Source: Acidobacteriota bacterium
Lineage (GTDB): Bacteria; Acidobacteriota; Thermoanaerobaculia; Thermoanaerobaculales; Thermoanaerobaculaceae
Direction: 5' to 3'
Length of the DNA stretch: 17,576 nucleotides
NCBI GenBank assembly: GCA_027458945.1
Contig: DAIDOU010000001.1
Span: 1-17,576 of the forward strand
Below the pieces are notes generated by a model that worked only from the letters and a program-made list of their open reading frames with translations, was not told the DNA's origin and did not search any database. Shown here in pieces: positions 14,704 through 17,576 of this stretch (position 1 is its first letter; each line of letters opens with the position of its first letter). The position numbers and the translations under genes were made by a program.

Positions 14704-16161
14704 ATGCGCCAGTCCACCCCCCCCACCGTTCCGTTCCTGGCGGCCGTAGCCGCCGCCGTTCTCGTCGCGGCCGCAGGCCACGCCGGACCGGTCTTCTACC
14801 CCAAGCTCTCGGATGAGAGCGCCGCGTGCAACGAGTGCCACCGCCAGCAGACGCCGGCGATCGTCGCGCAGTGGGGCGACTCCAAGCACTTCCGCGGTCA
14901 CGTCGGCTGCTTCGAGTGCCACGGCGCCAAGGCCGGCACCCCCGGAGCCTACGAGCACAACGGCTACACGATCCACACGATCGTGACGCCGGCCGAGTGC
15001 GCCCGCTGCCACGAGCGCGAGTCGGCCGAGTTCCAGGCCAGCCGCCACGCCAAGGCGGCCGAGATCCTCGGCTCGCTCGACAACACGCTCGCCGAGGTGG
15101 TCGAGGGCAACACCGCCTTCTACGGCGGCTCGGCGCTGCTGGTGAGCGGCTGCCAGCAGTGCCACGGGTCGGCGGTGAAGGTCGGCAACGACGGCCGCCC
15201 CACGCCGGACACCTGGCCGAACACCGGCATCGGGCGCATCAACCTCGACGGCTCGCGCGGCTCGTGCTCCGCGTGCCACCAGCGCCACACGTTCTCCGCG
15301 GCGCAGGCGCGCACCCCCGAAACGTGCGGCAAGTGCCACCTCGGCCCCGACCACCCGCAGAAGGAGATCTACGAGGAGTCCAAGCACGGGATCTCGTACG
15401 CGGCCAACGCCGGCACGATCGGCATCGACCGTCCGAAGTGGGTCGTCGGCGAGGACTACAGCGTCGGCCCGACCTGCGCCACCTGCCACATGAGCGCGAC
15501 CGCGGACGAGGGCGTGACCCACAACGTCGGCGACCGCATCTCGTGGAACAACCGCCCGGAGATCTCGATCCGCACCGACGTCGCCGACGCCCGCCTCGGC
15601 CTGCCCAACCCGACGCCGTGGGCGAAGCGGCGCGCGGCGATGAAGGACGTCTGTTCGGCGTGCCACTCGCCCGCGTTCGCCGACAACTTCTACACGCAGT
15701 ACGACGGTCTGGTGGAGCTGTACAACGACAAGTTCGGCAAGCCCGGCAAGGCGATCTTCGACGCGCTCAAGCAGGGCGGTCTCGCCGGCGACGTGCCGTT
15801 CGCGCAGAAGATCGACTGGACGTGGTTCGAGCTCTGGCACCACGAGGGCCGGCGGGCGCGCCACGGCGCCGCGATGCAGGGTCCCGACTACACGCACTGG
15901 CACGGGCTGTACGAGGTGGCCAAGGCGTTCTACTCCGGCTTCATCCCCGAGGCGCAGGCGCTGGTGGCGCAGGGGATCGCCGCCGGCGGCGCCAAGGCGG
16001 TGGCGGCGCACAAGGTCGGCGCGCTGATCGACACCACCCTGGCGAGCGACAACCACCGCTGGTTCATCGGCCGCATGACGCCGGAGGAGAAGGCGGCGCG
16101 GGCGAAGCAGCGCGAGGAGTTCAACCAGCGCTACCTCACCCCGGCGCCGGCGAAGCCGTAG
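14704..16161 (+). CDS. Octahaem cytochrome c, hydroxylamine oxidoreductase (HAO) family
   Basis: A 485-residue periplasmic protein with a signal peptide (about 1-27) and eight CXXCH haem motifs, at C42, C69, C99, C150, C188, C208, C258 and C317. The first motif context (CNECHRQQTP), the T-P-A-E-C-A-R-C-H segment, and the region HEGRRARHG (380-388) followed by PDYTHWHGLYE (394-404) match the HAO family. Members either oxidise hydroxylamine or hydrazine, or reduce nitrite, nitric oxide or hydroxylamine, depending on whether a C-terminal tyrosine cross-links to the catalytic haem. Y396 and Y403 are candidates, so direction is undecided. The ATG at 14704 has GGAGG 8 bp upstream. It follows the ferredoxin gene by 57 bp and is probably in the same transcript. 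No dedicated electron-transfer gene follows it. Confidence 0.87.
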   Translation: MRQSTPPTVPFLAAVAAAVLVAAAGHAGPVFYPKLSDESAACNECHRQQTPAIVAQWGDSKHFRGHVGCFECHGAKAGTPGAYEHNGYTIHTIVTPAECARCHERESAEFQASRHAKAAEILGSLDNTLAEVVEGNTAFYGGSALLVSGCQQCHGSAVKVGNDGRPTPDTWPNTGIGRINLDGSRGSCSACHQRHTFSAAQARTPETCGKCHLGPDHPQKEIYEESKHGISYAANAGTIGIDRPKWVVGEDYSVGPTCATCHMSATADEGVTHNVGDRISWNNRPEISIRTDVADARLGLPNPTPWAKRRAAMKDVCSACHSPAFADNFYTQYDGLVELYNDKFGKPGKAIFDALKQGGLAGDVPFAQKIDWTWFELWHHEGRRARHGAAMQGPDYTHWHGLYEVAKAFYSGFIPEAQALVAQGIAAGGAKAVAAHKVGALIDTTLASDNHRWFIGRMTPEEKAARAKQREEFNQRYLTPAPAKP

Positions 16162-16188
16162 CTCCCTGCGCGGCCGCCGTTCACACCG

Positions 16189-16216
16189 AGGGCCCCCGGC
16201 GAGCGCCGGGGGCCCT
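16189..16216. terminator. Bidirectional hairpin between convergent cytochrome and OmpA-domain genes
   Basis: AGGGCCCCCGGCG (16189-16201) and CGCCGGGGGCCCT (16204-16216) form a perfect 13-bp stem around AG; in practice the tip would open to a 4-nt loop. It lies in the 90-bp gap between two convergent genes. There is no T-run on either side, so it may act as a strong pause or RNA-end-protecting hairpin. Confidence 0.6.
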
Positions 16217-16251
16217 GGCGGTTCAGCGTTGGACGACCGGGACGGCCCCGG

Positions 16252-16893
16252 CTACTGGAGGACGACGAGCGCCACTCTGCGGTTCTGCGCGCGCCCGGCC
16301 TTGGTCTTGTTGTCGGCGATCGGCTTGCTGTCGCCGTAGGAGATCACGTTCATGCGGTGCAGCGGGAAGCCGTGCTGCATGTTCAGGTACCGCATCACGG
16401 TCTCGGCACGCGCCTGGCCGAGCTTGAGGTTGTACGCCGCCGATCCGATGTTGTCGGTGTGGCCCTGGATCTCGATGTAGACGTTCTTGTTCTCCTTGGC
16501 GATCTTGTCGGCGAACGCGTCGAGCGCAGCCTTCGCCTCGGGCGAAAGCTCGCTGCGGTTGAGGCCGAACTTGACCGCATCGTCGGTGAGCGTGACCTCG
16601 TAGAGGAACTTGCCCTTGGCGAGCTTGCCCGCCTCCTGGGCACGCGCCAGCGCGTCGCGCGCGGTATCGGAGAGCTGGGCGATCTTGGTGTTCTGCTCGC
16701 TGTCCGACGTCTTCAGCGTCGCGACGTCGTTCTGCGTCGCCTCGACCTGCTTCTGTACCTCGCCGATCTTGGCGTCGCTCGCCTTCGTCGCCTGCCCCAC
16801 CTGGTCCTGGACGTACGTCTTCGTCGCGCACCCGGACGCCCCGAGCGCCAGCGCCACCCCGGTCACCAGCACGGCCATCGTCTGCGTTCTCAT
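16252..16893 (-). CDS. OmpA-domain outer-membrane lipoprotein
   Basis: A 213-residue protein with a lipoprotein signal peptide ending in ASGC, so C22 should be lipidated. Residues about 27-90 form a heptad-rich, alanine/glutamine-rich coiled coil. The C-terminal OmpA-like domain (about 95-212) contains IEIQGHTDNIGSAAYNLKLG (140-159) and the R-A-E-T-V segment, with D147 and R162 as the likely peptidoglycan diaminopimelate-binding residues. A late G-R-A-Q-N-R-R-V (200-207) completes the motif. It probably links the outer membrane to peptidoglycan, like Pal or other Braun-type tethers; no Tol genes are nearby, so I do not call it Pal. The ATG at 16893 has an AGGGAGGA ribosome-binding site. Upstream lies a near-consensus sigma-54 promoter, unusual for a structural lipoprotein. 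Confidence 0.92.
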   Translation of the reverse strand: MRTQTMAVLVTGVALALGASGCATKTYVQDQVGQATKASDAKIGEVQKQVEATQNDVATLKTSDSEQNTKIAQLSDTARDALARAQEAGKLAKGKFLYEVTLTDDAVKFGLNRSELSPEAKAALDAFADKIAKENKNVYIEIQGHTDNIGSAAYNLKLGQARAETVMRYLNMQHGFPLHRMNVISYGDSKPIADNKTKAGRAQNRRVALVVLQ

Positions 16894-16938
16894 CGTTTCC
16901 TCCCTGTCGAGGTCATCGCCCCGATCCGACCACGATCA

Positions 16939-16956
16939 CTGCGAGTCCCGTGCCAA
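16939..16956 (-). promoter_or_regulatory. Sigma-54 (RpoN) promoter for the OmpA-domain lipoprotein gene
   Basis: On the minus strand TTGGCACGGGACTCGCAG contains TGGCACG-N4-TCGCA, with the invariant GG and GC spaced 10 bp apart as sigma-54 requires. Against the -24/-12 consensus TGGCACGNNNNTTGCA only one base differs (T to C next to the GC). Transcription would start near 16929, giving a leader of about 36 nt before the ATG at 16893. Confidence 0.7.
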
Positions 16957-17040
16957 TCGCACTCGCATTCTCAAGTTATTGTCTTCAAAAACGATATCGA
17001 TCACCCTCCGGTTCGCGCCGCGAGACCGCCGGGGGTCCGA

Positions 17041-17059
17041 GCCGGGAAGATTTCCCGGC
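17041..17059. promoter_or_regulatory. Palindromic site 1, GCCGGGAA-N3-TTCCCGGC
   Basis: GCCGGGAA (17041-17048), spacer GAT, TTCCCGGC (17052-17059): a perfect 8-bp inverted repeat with a 3-bp spacer. It is centred about 120 bp upstream of the predicted start of the sigma-54 transcript, within the normal range of an enhancer-binding protein site. It shares its core with the second site at 17166-17184. Confidence 0.6.
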
Positions 17060-17165
17060 CGCGCCGGCCCGGGGCGGGTCCCGACCCCGCCCACGCCACC
17101 GGCCGCGCCGTCAGACCGGTGCGATCGTGCGGAAACGCCTAGGGTTGCGCTACAGTAATCGAGCG

Positions 17166-17184
17166 GCCGGGAATTTTTCCCGGT
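17166..17184. promoter_or_regulatory. Palindromic site 2, CCGGGAA-N3-TTCCCGG
   Basis: CCGGGAA (17167-17173), spacer TTT, TTCCCGG (17177-17183): the same 7-bp inverted core and 3-bp spacing as site 1, which lies 125 bp to the left. It ends about 20 bp before the ATG of the response regulator gene, so a protein bound here could repress or autoregulate that gene. Confidence 0.6.
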
Positions 17185-17202
17185 GACGGGATGGGGGCGG
17201 CG

Positions 17203-17576
17203 ATGGCCGAACAGACGCTGACGCTCCTCGTAGTCGACGACGAGGCCGCTATGCGCGAGGTGCTCGAGATGCGCCTGACCGAGTGGGGTCACCGCGTCCT
17301 CCTCGCCGGCGATGGCGCCGAGGCGCGCGCGACGGCGGAGCGCGAGCGCCCCGACGCGGTCATCTCGGACGTTCAGCTCCCCGGCCTCGGCGGGCTCGAG
17401 TTGCTGCAGGCGCTGAAAGCCGGCGGCAGCGACCGCCCCGTCATCCTCATCACGGCCTACGGCAGCATCGACGAGGCGGTCGAGGCGATGAAGCTCGGCG
17501 CCCGCGACTTCCTCACCAAGCCGCTCGACTACGCCAAGCTGCGCGCCACGCTGGCGGCGCTCGCCGCCGAGCTCGA
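17203..17576 (+). CDS. NtrC-type response regulator, receiver domain only (3' end outside window)
   Basis: The first 124 codons of a response regulator. The receiver domain shows the acidic pocket D12-D13, the phospho-acceptor D56 in ISDVQLPG, the switch threonine T85 in ITAYGS and the conserved K107 in LTKPLD. The TAYGSIDEAVEAMKLGARDFLTKP pattern is typical of NtrC/AtoC-type regulators, whose receiver is followed by a sigma-54-activating ATPase domain and a helix-turn-helix; those parts would lie beyond the window. The ATG at 17203 has GGGGG upstream; an in-frame ATG at 17191 lacks a ribosome-binding site. It diverges from the OmpA-domain gene across a 309-bp gap holding a sigma-54 promoter and two matching palindromes. 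Its sensor kinase is not visible here. Confidence 0.88.
   Translation, partial: MAEQTLTLLVVDDEAAMREVLEMRLTEWGHRVLLAGDGAEARATAERERPDAVISDVQLPGLGGLELLQALKAGGSDRPVILITAYGSIDEAVEAMKLGARDFLTKPLDYAKLRATLAALAAEL

Noticed and set aside
17128..17156. Possible sigma-70 promoter for the response regulator, using TACAGT as -10
   Set aside because: The corresponding -35 hexamer (TGCGGA) matches only two of six consensus positions, too weak to report.

Overview
This is a very GC-rich bacterial chromosomal segment. Its gene starts carry Shine-Dalgarno sequences, its genes often overlap by a few bases, and it encodes an outer-membrane-type lipoprotein and lipopolysaccharide-type glycosyltransferases, so the organism should be a Gram-negative (diderm) bacterium. 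Two large multihaem cytochromes c, a Rieske/cytochrome b complex and an unusual ferredoxin suggest an anaerobic or facultatively anaerobic respirer, for example a deltaproteobacterium-like lineage, Acidobacteriota or a related uncultured phylum. The sequence alone does not settle the phylum. I see no tRNA, rRNA or CRISPR array.

Layout. (1) Positions 1-3235, minus strand: a Crp/Fnr regulator, a YmdB-type metallophosphoesterase, a family 2 glycosyltransferase and a family 9 glycosyltransferase cut by the window edge. (2) 3259-6133, plus strand: a housekeeping-type promoter, then Rieske protein, full-length cytochrome b, and a nine-haem cytochrome c with a C-terminal membrane anchor. This looks like a quinol:cytochrome c oxidoreductase in which a multihaem protein replaces cytochrome c1. 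(3) 6130-6313: a MITE-like imperfect palindrome flanked by CTAG, inserted where two convergent genes meet. (4) 6310-8547, minus strand: an HtrA-type periplasmic protease and the ribosome-assembly GTPase RsgA. (5) 8632-13757, plus strand: a five-gene molybdenum hydroxylase operon (FAD, iron-sulfur and molybdopterin subunits, an XdhC-type insertion factor and a MobA/MocA-type nucleotidyltransferase). (6) 13768-16161, plus strand: a perfect-arm FNR-type operator, a ferredoxin with a cysteine-rich C-terminal domain, and an octahaem cytochrome of the hydroxylamine oxidoreductase family. (7) 16252-17576: an OmpA-domain lipoprotein gene with a near-consensus sigma-54 promoter, divergent from an NtrC-type response regulator that runs off the window, with two matching palindromes between them.

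How it may work together. The Rieske/b/nonahaem complex should pass quinol electrons to the periplasm. The ferredoxin/octahaem pair looks like a nitrogen-oxide response module. Its operator has TTGA half-sites, and the Crp/Fnr regulator in this window carries the E-x-x-S-R recognition helix expected to read TTGA. At the right end, the response regulator is a good candidate to activate both itself and the lipoprotein gene through the paired palindromes. These links are inferences from sequence patterns and spacing.
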